Source of the DNA: CAZQFV01 sp964592645
GTDB taxonomy: Bacteria; Chloroflexota; Chloroflexia; DTKN01
Assembly: GCA_964592645.1 (NCBI GenBank)
Contig: CAZQFV010000033.1
Coordinates: forward strand, 1 to 33,575
Direction: 5' to 3'
Length of the DNA: 33,575 bases
Notes under the pieces: generated by a model
Database searches by the model: none
Seen by the model: only the letters and a program-made list of their open reading frames with translations
What the model was told of the DNA's origin: nothing
Translations under genes and position numbers: made by a program
Part shown: in pieces, positions 1 to 6,626 of the stretch
How positions within the stretch are numbered: the stretch's first letter is position 1
How the letters are laid out: every line of letters starts with the position of its first letter

Positions 1-148
1 AGGTGGGCACGGGGCTGGGGGCCGGCGCGGGGGTGGGCAGCGGGGTGGGGGCGGGCGCCCCCCGCCCCCAGAGCAGGAAGGCCGCCGCGCCCAGCGCCGC
101 CACCCCCAGCACCACCAGGATCCCGCCGATCGCGTTCTTTGGGTTCAT
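1..148 (-). CDS. Membrane-anchored protein with Pro/Thr-rich stalk (partial, runs off left edge)
   Basis: Only the first 49 codons are in the window. The ATG at 148-146 is preceded by GGAGGAG at good spacing. The product starts MNPKNAIGG, continues with one hydrophobic helix (about residues 7-27, ending FLLWG), and then becomes a proline-rich stretch with repeated PTP and PAP units. This is the pattern of a single-pass protein with a Pro-rich stalk holding an external domain that lies outside the window. It follows tadC on the same strand after a 68-bp gap, so it may belong to the Tad locus. It lacks the Glu/Tyr signature of a Flp pilin, so I do not call it a pilin. Function unknown. Confidence 0.6.
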   Translation of the reverse strand, partial: MNPKNAIGGILVVLGVAALGAAAFLLWGRGAPAPTPLPTPAPAPSPVPT

Positions 149-175
149 GATCTCCTCCGGACCTATTCCTCCTGG

Positions 176-202
176 CCCCCCTTCCCTGGAAGGGAAGGGG
201 GG
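176..202. other. Perfect 12-bp hairpin between tadC and the next gene
   Basis: Bases 176-187 pair perfectly with 191-202 across a 3-nt loop (CCCCCCTTCCCT and its complement). In the minus-strand transcript it lies after the tadC stop and before the RBS of the next gene. No T-run follows it, so a classical intrinsic terminator is not supported. It could be a processing or stability element that sets a lower or different expression level downstream. Confidence 0.6.
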
Positions 203-216
203 ATAGGCCAACCGGC

Positions 217-816
217 TCACCAAAAGACCTCTGCCGCGGCATATAGGAAGGGGGCGACCATAACGATGATCAGCGTCGGCAGGAGCAGCGGGACGGTGAG
301 GCCCAGGAGCTGCAAGGGCAGGACCTTGGCCTGCTCCAATAGGTAGGCGGCTTTGCGGTGGTAGGCGTGCTCCAGATAGGCGCCCAAGATGGCGGCGATG
401 TCGTTTCCTTCCTCCTCGGCCTGCTCCAGGAGGCAGAGGAGGTCGCGCAGCAAGGGGTCGCCGAGGTCGACGGCCATGGCGTGGAGGGGCGGGAACTTGT
501 CGGCGCTGAGCCGCCCCTGGCGCAGGGCGCCGGCGGTGGCGGTGGAGAGGGTGTCGCCGGGGCCGCCGAGGCGGGCAGCGAACTCCAGGGCTTCCAGCAG
601 TTGGCCGCGGACGCTATAGCCTACCAGCAGGTTGCCCAGGAAATCGGGCAAGGTGTACAGGAGTTCCCTGCGGTGGGCCTGGCGGCGTTGCAGCTCCTCG
701 AGGGCCTCGGCTCGGCCGCGTATCGAAGCCCAGGCCTGCCGCGGCGTGATGCGATAGGCTGCTGCCAGCAGGATACCACCACCCAGGAGAAAGACCAAGA
801 GGGGGGCGATATTCAT
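217..816 (-). CDS. tadC: Tad pilus inner-membrane protein TadC (short form)
   Basis: This is a GspF/PilC-like platform protein of the Tad/Flp pilus assembly machine in the cytoplasmic membrane. It has an N-terminal helix (about residues 4-21), a helical T2SSF-type cytoplasmic domain (about 50-165, containing LPDFLGNLLVGYSVRGQLLEAL and an acidic EQAEEEGND segment), and a strongly hydrophobic C-terminus. At 199 aa it is clearly shorter than usual TadC proteins (about 300 aa); the missing part corresponds to the N-terminal membrane region. The ATG start lies 12 bp after the tadB stop. No frameshift remnant is evident, so a compact variant is the simplest reading. Assignment rests mainly on operon position after tadB and on hydropathy. 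Confidence 0.8.
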   Translation of the reverse strand: MNIAPLLVFLLGGGILLAAAYRITPRQAWASIRGRAEALEELQRRQAHRRELLYTLPDFLGNLLVGYSVRGQLLEALEFAARLGGPGDTLSTATAGALRQGRLSADKFPPLHAMAVDLGDPLLRDLLCLLEQAEEEGNDIAAILGAYLEHAYHRKAAYLLEQAKVLPLQLLGLTVPLLLPTLIIVMVAPFLYAAAEVFW

Positions 817-828
817 GGCAAGACCTCC

Positions 829-1749
829 CTATTCCCAGCGGATGCGCCGGACCATGCGCCGGCTGACCCAGGCGACCAGGGCTTCCACGAGGACGGCGCC
901 GAGGGCGATGGCGCGGCCGGGCGCCGTGCGCAGGTAGAACTCGGCCACCGAGACCTGGGCGCCGAGCATGGTGGTGGCGGCGGCGGAAAGGACGACAAAG
1001 GCGGGGATGAGGAAGAGGACGATGGTCTGGGAGCTCTGCCCGAAGCGGCTCTCGATGCGCACGGTGCGGCGGACGGCCTCGTCCTGGCGGAGGCGCTCCA
1101 GGAGGGTGGCGAGGGCTTTGCGCTGGGCGGGTAGGTCCAGCGCTTCGCGGTAGATGACGACCAGCAGCTCCAGGAGGGCGCGGAGGTGTTTCTGGGCGGC
1201 GGCGGGGGCGGCGCGGGCCAGCGATTCTCCCAGGTCGGCCTGTCCGCGCAGGACCAGCTCCATGAACTGCAGCTCCTCCTTCAGCGGCCGGTTCAGGGCA
1301 TCGTAGTGCCGGCGCAGGAGGGCAAAGACGGTCCCGCCGGAGGTTCCGGCCCCGGAGAGGCCGGCCGCCAGGGCCTGGGCCAGGCCCTGAACCTGCTCGC
1401 CGAGGCGCTCCAGGCGGCGCGTGGACTGCCGGCCGGCTACCCACCAGCCCACGAGCAAAGCCAGCGGCGGGGCCAGGAGGAGGCCGGCCGGGCCCACGGC
1501 TATGAAGAGGAGCGCGCTGCTGACCAACAGGGCGCTGCCCCCAGCAGCAAGAGCGGCATCCGCGATCCCCGGTGCCGCCAGGGGGCCCACCAGCGGCACG
1601 AGCGACCCCTCCACCCGCCCGCGCCCCCAGCGCAGCATCCGCCGTGGCTCTAGCTGCGGCGCCAACAGCCGCCAGAACAGGAACAGCGCCCCCAGCATAA
1701 AGAGTACCAGGCCCGGCCAGCGGGCAACCAAGATGATCTGTTCCATCAT
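829..1749 (-). CDS. tadB: Tad pilus inner-membrane protein TadB
   Basis: This 306-aa protein is the first of the paired TadB/TadC platform proteins that work with the CpaF ATPase to polymerise pilins. Hydrophobic segments occur near residues 5-27, about 70-105 and 240-290, flanking a cytoplasmic T2SSF domain. That domain begins near RRLERLGEQVQGLAQALAAG and includes FMELVLRGQADLGESLARAA, typical of this family. The ATG overlaps the cpaF stop by four bases (ATGA at 1749-1746), which implies translational coupling. Length and membrane layout match known TadB proteins. Confidence 0.9.
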   Translation of the reverse strand: MMEQIILVARWPGLVLFMLGALFLFWRLLAPQLEPRRMLRWGRGRVEGSLVPLVGPLAAPGIADAALAAGGSALLVSSALLFIAVGPAGLLLAPPLALLVGWWVAGRQSTRRLERLGEQVQGLAQALAAGLSGAGTSGGTVFALLRRHYDALNRPLKEELQFMELVLRGQADLGESLARAAPAAAQKHLRALLELLVVIYREALDLPAQRKALATLLERLRQDEAVRRTVRIESRFGQSSQTIVLFLIPAFVVLSAAATTMLGAQVSVAEFYLRTAPGRAIALGAVLVEALVAWVSRRMVRRIRWE

Positions 1750-3608
1750 TCCCCCCCTTTCGACGAGGAAATCAGCTCCAGGTAGAAGGCGGCCTCGGGA
1801 TGATCGGGCTGGCGACGCAGGACAACCTGGAGCAGCCGGCCGGCGCGCGGCGGGTCCTCGCCTAGCTGTTCCAGGGCCAAGGCGAAGAGCTCGTCTACCG
1901 GCAGGGTTTCCTCGCGTTCCCTCCAGAGAAGATCACCCAGTTCCCGTGCTAGGTCATCCAGGTGGGCCAGGCCGGCCTGGGCGGCGAGGCGCTCCAGCAG
2001 GGCCAGTTGGCCGCCCGCCTGCGCCCGGCCGGCCTCTTCCCGGATCCGGGCCTCTTCTGCCTGGCAGAGGCGGCGTTTCTCCTGCTGACCCGCCCGCACG
2101 CGCGCCAGGAGGCTCAGGGCCGAGCTGTCATCGGGAGAAAGCGCCAGGACCTGCTGCAGGGCCGATTCGGCCTCATCCCAATCGGCGCTGCGAGCGAGGA
2201 TGGCCGCAGAACTCAAGAGGCGCTCGACATCGGCTTGTCGGTCCACCTCCAGTCGGGTGGATGCGGGCTGATCCTGTCCATCGGCATAAGCCGCAAGCAG
2301 CCCCTGGATGCGCGGCCCGCTATCGGCCTGCCTGTCCCAAACCACCGCTTCCTCGATGCCCGGCTGCATCCGACCGCAGAAGATCGGCCGCAATTGCCAT
2401 CCATCGGCCGTGACATCGACTTCGGATACCTGGCGAACATAGCGCCGACCGGTCTGGGGAGCTTGCTCCAGTTGTACAACCACATGCACCGAGCGCGCTA
2501 CAGACTGGCGCAGTTCTTCGGGGGAGGCCGCGGCATACAGGTCCGCGAAACGCGAGGAGCGAGCCAACCGTGCCAGCCGCCTCATCGCTTCCTCGGCATC
2601 GTCTGTATGGATGGTTGTGCCCCCGCCTTTGACGCCGGCAGAAATGCTGTGCAGGATGGCTGTGGCCTCGGCCCCTTTCGTTTCGCCGATGACCAGGCTG
2701 ATCATGCCCATCTTGAGCGTCCGCATGGCCACCGCTTCCAAGGAGTTGGGGGAGGTGGGATCGTCCGAACCTTCGAGCAGAGTGATTAGCGGATGCACGC
2801 CCTCCTTGCGGATCTCGGTGCCCTGTTGGACGACCACGATGTGGGCATTCGGGGGAAAAAGGGTGAGGAGCGCCTCCAGGAAAGCCGTCTTGCCGGCGCC
2901 GCTGGGGCCGGCCACCAGGAAAAAGGCCCGTGCCCGGGCCAGGGAACGCAGGTAGGCGGCGAGGGGCTCGTCGAGCGTACCGTAAGCGATCAGCGTTTCC
3001 AGGTCAAAGGCCCGGGGGGCCCGGCGGCGAATGAACACCTGGGGTATTTCCTCGAACGGCATCAACAAGATGCGTGAGCCATCGGAGAGTTGTACCTGGG
3101 ACACCGGTTCGCGCCGACTGACTGCCTTACCGCCCAACTCGGCAAGCCGCATGGCAAAGCGGCGCACCTCCTCAATCCCGCCGGGGAAGCTCACCGGCCG
3201 GCAGAACCGCCGGCCGGCGCGCTCCAACAGAGCCGTCTGCGGATCGATAAGCTTGATTTCGGTGACCTCGGGGTCGGCCAGGAGCGGCTGCAAGGGTCCG
3301 AAGCCGGCGATCTCACCGTAGAGGTAGGCCACTAGGCTTTCGCCCCCCTGGGAGAACAGGTCCACGTGGTAGTGCTCCAGCCAACCGCGGATGGCCCGGC
3401 GGATGTGCTGCTCGCGAGAAAATGGCTCGGCCAGCGGGTTGAGCACCTCGGGGGGGACTGCATGCAAAAGGTGTAGGCGAACTTCTCCGAGCAGGTCCGG
3501 CGAAAGTTCCTGTTGCCATTTCCGACAGCGGGCCTGCAGGAGCGCCGGCCCCAGGTAATCCTGCGGACGCACTCCCAGCGTCCGTGTCGTATAAGAGGGC
3601 TGGGTCAT
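1746..3608 (-). CDS. cpaF: Tad pilus secretion ATPase CpaF/TadA with C-terminal TPR-like extension
   Basis: Cytoplasmic hexameric ATPase that powers Tad pilus assembly (type II/IV secretion ATPase family). The N-terminal domain contains GEIAGFGPLQPLLADPEVTE. The Walker A motif GPSGAGKT is at residues 234-241, the Walker B-like segment LVIGET at about 305-310 is followed by KGAEA, and the substrate-contact motif TTIHTDDAEEAMRRL starts at about 331. The ATPase core ends near residue 410. About 200 further residues follow, including helix pairs that look like TPR units (around 445-485 and again near 590-615, for example LLQVVLRRQPDHPEAAFYLE). Usual CpaF proteins stop near 400-480 aa, so this tail is extra. 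The gene overlaps cpaE and tadB by four bases each. Confidence 0.92.
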   Translation of the reverse strand: MTQPSYTTRTLGVRPQDYLGPALLQARCRKWQQELSPDLLGEVRLHLLHAVPPEVLNPLAEPFSREQHIRRAIRGWLEHYHVDLFSQGGESLVAYLYGEIAGFGPLQPLLADPEVTEIKLIDPQTALLERAGRRFCRPVSFPGGIEEVRRFAMRLAELGGKAVSRREPVSQVQLSDGSRILLMPFEEIPQVFIRRRAPRAFDLETLIAYGTLDEPLAAYLRSLARARAFFLVAGPSGAGKTAFLEALLTLFPPNAHIVVVQQGTEIRKEGVHPLITLLEGSDDPTSPNSLEAVAMRTLKMGMISLVIGETKGAEATAILHSISAGVKGGGTTIHTDDAEEAMRRLARLARSSRFADLYAAASPEELRQSVARSVHVVVQLEQAPQTGRRYVRQVSEVDVTADGWQLRPIFCGRMQPGIEEAVVWDRQADSGPRIQGLLAAYADGQDQPASTRLEVDRQADVERLLSSAAILARSADWDEAESALQQVLALSPDDSSALSLLARVRAGQQEKRRLCQAEEARIREEAGRAQAGGQLALLERLAAQAGLAHLDDLARELGDLLWREREETLPVDELFALALEQLGEDPPRAGRLLQVVLRRQPDHPEAAFYLELISSSKGGE

Positions 3609-4669
3609 GGAGCCTCCTCCCTCAGTATAAAGTCGACCAAAGATTCCGCCTCTTTCAGCAGTGGCGGATTGCCGGCGCGTTGGCTCTGTCGTACCGCGGG
3701 GGAATGGGGAAAGAGGAAGAAGGGGAGGTGGGCAAGCCCCAACTCCTTCAGAACGCGACGTATCTCATCGGGGCGCTCGCCGCTGCGTCGGCCATCGTTG
3801 GCGACGACGATTATGCGGTCGGTCGCCCCCAGACCGGCCAACGCCACCATCAGACGGCGGAAACTCTCCAGGGAGAAGAACTCCAAGTCGGTGACGGCCA
3901 GGATCTTGCTCGCCAGTTCCTGGACGGCCGTCACAACGAGGGGATTCTTTTGGATCTCGGCGTCGTTGTCCAAAACAACGTACTCGAAAAGACCACACAG
4001 GTCGCGTACGATCTCTCGAGCAAGACGTTCGTCGGGAATTATGATCTGGTCGGGGCGCAATGGAGCGGGGAGAACATAGATCCCGGCCTCGCTGGGCTGG
4101 ATAAAAGAATCGATGGGAGCCGTCATGTCCTGCAAGTAGTCCCAGACGGTAGCGATCTCCGTGGGCAGGTGCAGCGCCCGGTGGACTAGAGATTGCGGGA
4201 AGTCGCAATCCCAGACGACGACCCTCCCCGGACGGCGGGCCAACTGCGCAGCCACAAGGAGGGCAACTGTGGTTTTGCCCACTCCGCCTTTCATCGCCGT
4301 CACGGCGATGACCCGCGAGCGCGCTACAGCTTTTTTGGACAAGCCTATTGCCTGGCCGATCTCGGCGATCGGGAGATCGCGGGGCAGGACTGTAATGCCA
4401 GGCAGGTCCAGGCCGGCGGTAGCGGGCCCGCTCAGGAGGACGACACCGGCGGCAGGCAAAAAAGAACGAAGTTTACGAGACAATTCGGCCGGCCCCACCC
4501 CATCGGCGACACGGTCGTCGACTAGGATGATATTGGGCCGAAGTGCCGCCAGTACCTGGCCGGCAGTGAAGAGATCGGGAAGCGTGCCCGCTTGGACGAA
4601 ATGAAAGCGCTCCGCCAAGCGGGCCGGCCAGCCCGGATCGGTGGTGATAAAGGTGACCCGGCTGCTCAT
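3605..4669 (-). CDS. cpaE: Tad pilus localisation ATPase CpaE/TadZ
   Basis: This 354-aa MinD/ParA-superfamily protein is expected to place the Tad machine at the membrane. The N-terminal 110 residues form an atypical receiver-like domain (ALRPNIILVDDRV with an aspartate pair at 51-52). The ATPase follows, with a deviant Walker A motif KGGVGKTT at 127-134 and the switch segment VVWDCDFP near 151. Both domains in this order are diagnostic of CpaE/TadZ. Start and stop overlap the neighbouring genes by four bases (ATGA with cpaB upstream and with cpaF downstream), so the five tad genes form one tightly coupled operon. Confidence 0.92.
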   Translation of the reverse strand: MSSRVTFITTDPGWPARLAERFHFVQAGTLPDLFTAGQVLAALRPNIILVDDRVADGVGPAELSRKLRSFLPAAGVVLLSGPATAGLDLPGITVLPRDLPIAEIGQAIGLSKKAVARSRVIAVTAMKGGVGKTTVALLVAAQLARRPGRVVVWDCDFPQSLVHRALHLPTEIATVWDYLQDMTAPIDSFIQPSEAGIYVLPAPLRPDQIIIPDERLAREIVRDLCGLFEYVVLDNDAEIQKNPLVVTAVQELASKILAVTDLEFFSLESFRRLMVALAGLGATDRIIVVANDGRRSGERPDEIRRVLKELGLAHLPFFLFPHSPAVRQSQRAGNPPLLKEAESLVDFILREEAP

Positions 4670-5325
4670 GGGATGCCCCCTTCGAGCACCAACCGCAGCC
4701 GGCCCTGCCGGGAGGCCTCCATCAGGAGGTCGGCTAATGAGGGGTCGGCCTCCAATAGGGCCACATCGGCGGTGCGGCCGGCCGGTTGGGAAAGGAGCGA
4801 GACGCCTGATGCGGTATACAGGTCGATAACCCGCACATGTTCAGCGATGGGGGGAGGGGTAATGTCCGTCGTCGCTGTGAGCGGCGCTGCAGCATAGATT
4901 GTGACGCGGTCCCCCACCTGGAGGGCCCCGCCGGCTACGGCCAACGGATCCAAGGGCAAAGCCACCGCCAGCATGCCGGGGGCCAGGACGGAGCCGGAGG
5001 GTAGCAGCCGGCCCGATGGTGGGGGTTCGGTGGCCAACATGCGTGGAATCAATGCCGTTCCGGCCAGGATATCTACGCGAGCTACCCGCCCTACTGCTTC
5101 CTCCATAGAGCGGGTATAGCCCGTTTCCGTCCCCCGCGGCACCTCGGCTTGCCCCAGCATCGCCGCCGTAATCACACTTCCTCGAGGGATATCCACTACC
5201 GCTGCCACTACAGCCACCCGCTGGGCTGCCCCGCTCAGGTAGAGATTTCCCCCAAACCAGAGTAGGCCGGCCAACAACAGCAGCATAGCGGTCGCCACCA
5301 TAAGGCGGTTCGATGCGCTGCGCAA
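4666..5325 (-). CDS. cpaB: Flp pilus assembly protein CpaB/RcpC (SAF domain)
   Basis: Envelope protein of the Tad system, 219 aa. The N-terminal membrane anchor (about residues 9-32) is followed by a SAF domain. Its characteristic segment is VVDIPRGSVITAAMLGQAEVP, followed by a second block with ALIPRMLA and, near residue 125, LPLDPLAVAGGALQVGDRVT. The start is TTG at 5325-5323, supported by an excellent upstream RBS (AAAAGGAGGT at 5331-5340, complement). The in-frame ATG eight codons later has no such RBS. It is the first gene of the tad operon and follows a leader of about 530 nt. No CpaC/RcpA secretin gene is seen, as expected for a cell without a classical outer membrane. Confidence 0.88.
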   Translation of the reverse strand: MRSASNRLMVATAMLLLLAGLLWFGGNLYLSGAAQRVAVVAAVVDIPRGSVITAAMLGQAEVPRGTETGYTRSMEEAVGRVARVDILAGTALIPRMLATEPPPSGRLLPSGSVLAPGMLAVALPLDPLAVAGGALQVGDRVTIYAAAPLTATTDITPPPIAEHVRVIDLYTASGVSLLSQPAGRTADVALLEADPSLADLLMEASRQGRLRLVLEGGIP

Positions 5326-5862
5326 AGCCCACCTCCTTTTCGCTGATCCGTCGCAGCCGGAGAAACATCACCAACCCGTTGAGATCAGGTGACCCGCACG
5401 GGCAGCACAAGGCTTCTACAACCAACTGCATCCCCGCCGCCATCCCCAACAGGATCAAATGATCCACACGGATGGCATAAGGCTTCTGCGGGAAAAATGA
5501 GCCGTGCAACACGAATCTCATCCGTGATGCCGTATCCCCCACTGGCCCAACATATTTGGGAGGTGCCTTTTAGGATGTTACAGGCAACGTTGACGATTCG
5601 CAGGACAACTGTCCACCCAGCGAACGGCGCAGAAGCCAGGCCGGACAAGAAGCGGTCGTTTGGCGTCTGATCGGTGGTTTGCAAGGGTAATGCGAAGAGG
5701 GCGTGATGCGCGCTTCCCCGGATTGTCGGCAAGACAGCCTGTCGGCGTTCCCCAGAGTGTGCCTTGGCTGCTGCCACTTCTCTGCGCGAAGGGATGATAG
5801 CTTCTTCCGAGGCCGCCCATGCAGGGGGACATCGTTGACTCCTACGCGAAGAAATCGAGGAT
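5326..5862 (-). other. Long leader of the tad operon
   Basis: There are about 530 nt between the predicted transcription start (about 5856) and the cpaB start, with no recognisable gene. An 84-codon ORF (5832 to 5578) begins 24 nt after the predicted start with an AGGAG RBS, but its codon use is unlike the neighbours and its product is not recognised. It could be a leader peptide or chance. The 3' half holds the 35-bp imperfect repeat described separately. A leader this long before an envelope-structure operon suggests post-initiation control; no known riboswitch could be assigned by eye. Confidence 0.5.
5383..5487 (-). repeat. Imperfect 35-bp direct repeat with conserved hairpin in tad leader
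   Basis: Two 35-bp copies lie at 5383-5417 and 5453-5487, exactly 70 bp apart. They match at 27 of 35 positions, and all eight differences are transitions. On the transcribed (minus) strand each copy forms a short hairpin, ATCC-GTGT-GGAT in the distal copy and GCCC-GTGC-GGGT in the proximal one. One T-A pair becomes C-G and one A-T pair becomes G-T, so pairing is kept. Both are preceded by GAAGCCTT. Confidence 0.6.
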
Positions 5863-5890
5863 ATTATACTCCAGTCCCAATGAGTGTCAA
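5863..5890 (-). promoter_or_regulatory. Perfect sigma-A promoter of the tad operon
   Basis: On the minus strand TTGACA (5890-5885) is separated by 16 nt from TATAAT (5868-5863), matching consensus at all 12 positions. Transcription would start near 5856 and run into cpaB through the long leader. Confidence 0.75.
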
Positions 5891-6198
5891 GTCTATCCCA
5901 GTTTCTGGTCCGGGGCCGGCCGTACATCATTTCGCCTCTCGTCACCATCTCATTCGCCGGCAATGTTCCGCTACTCCAGAAGCGGCGAAACTGCTCCCCT
6001 CCCGTGCCCCATGCCGTCGCCCCTTCCCTTGCCAGCCGGCCGATCTCCCACCCCCTGCGCCTTCTCCCAATCCATCCGGCGCTCTCTTCCCCGCAACCTG
6101 TACCCATGTCGCCGCCCTCCTAATTCCCCATTCCCCGTTCTCCTATGTTCCCCTTCCCCCTCGAGGGCCGGCCGGCCCCGGACCAGTGCGTCGAGGTT

Positions 6199-6227
6199 AT
6201 TATACCATACTTTCATTATTTTGTCAA
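6199..6227 (-). promoter_or_regulatory. Second perfect sigma-A promoter upstream of the tad leader
   Basis: On the minus strand TTGACA (6227-6222) and TATAAT (6204-6199) are exactly 17 nt apart, a full consensus promoter. The transcript would run toward 5890 and could read into the tad operon or make a separate RNA. The downstream 300 bp is pyrimidine-rich on the plus strand and holds no convincing gene. Confidence 0.7.
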
Positions 6228-6536
6228 TACAGGTCCTAACTATGTACGTATATTATCTATAATATCTAGGCTACAATCTGGAGCATCGGGTGAATCGCCC
6301 CCCTCTTGCGGAATCCGTTCCCCCCGGCCCCCGGGATGGCCGCGCTCCAACCTCTCCCCCATAACCCGCGGGTCGCGCCGGCGGCCGCCCCCGGCCCCCG
6401 GATGGCCAACCCCCGCGCCCCCCGCGCTATCGGCGATAGCCCGCCCCGGCGCCGCGGCGCCGGTCTCCCCCGATAGCAGTTTCATTTGGAGAGCTGGGCC
6501 ACCTTTGGCAACGTTTACATGACTGAATGCGCAACC
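6228..6536. other. Non-coding region: AT-rich island then very GC-rich repeats
   Basis: No gene is supported here. Bases 6241-6275 are an AT-rich island with the inverted repeat ATATTA-TCTA-TAATAT. The following 200 bp is extremely GC-rich, with a direct repeat (listed separately), the hairpin GCTATCGGCGATAGC near 6446, and a 16-bp palindrome of CGGCGCCG units near 6470. ORFs that cross it have no RBS or recognisable product. Confidence 0.5.
6321..6407. repeat. 20-bp direct repeat pair
   Basis: CCCCCGGCCCCCGG followed by (G)ATGGCC occurs at 6321-6341 and again at 6388-6407, differing by one inserted G. The copies start 67 bp apart in the gap between the divergent tad promoters and the nitronate monooxygenase promoter. 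Confidence 0.55.
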
Positions 6537-6565
6537 TTGACCATAGGGAAGCCCTGTGTTAGAAT
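6537..6565 (+). promoter_or_regulatory. Sigma-A promoter of the nitronate monooxygenase-family gene
   Basis: TTGACC (6537-6542), a 17-nt spacer and TAGAAT (6560-6565) match consensus at 10 of 12 positions. The start site would be near 6572, giving a leader of about 55 nt before the TTG start at 6627. Confidence 0.7.
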
Positions 6566-6626
6566 AGGGCGCTGACTACCGGGTGCCATCCCGCGCCCCA
6601 GGTGTGCGGAATACCGAGGAGGAACT

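Noticed and set aside
3..206. 67-codon plus-strand ORF at the left edge
   Set aside because: It is the complement of the Pro-rich partial gene on the minus strand; Gly/Ala runs only, no RBS.
5641..5700. GCAAACC followed by GACGCCAAACG in the tad leader, recalling the c-di-GMP-I riboswitch core
   Set aside because: The spacing is far too short and the GNRA-capped P1b hairpin and the remaining conserved blocks are missing. An Rfam GEMM scan would decide.
5385..6107. 240-codon minus-strand ORF with a good RBS downstream of the 6199 promoter
   Set aside because: The tad promoter at 5863-5890 and the leader repeats lie inside it, codon use does not match the neighbours, and the product has no recognisable domain. 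It is treated as chance coding in leader DNA.
6240..6485. 81-codon minus-strand ORF in the GC-rich gap
   Set aside because: Low-complexity Gly/Arg product over the direct repeats; no RBS or homologous text.
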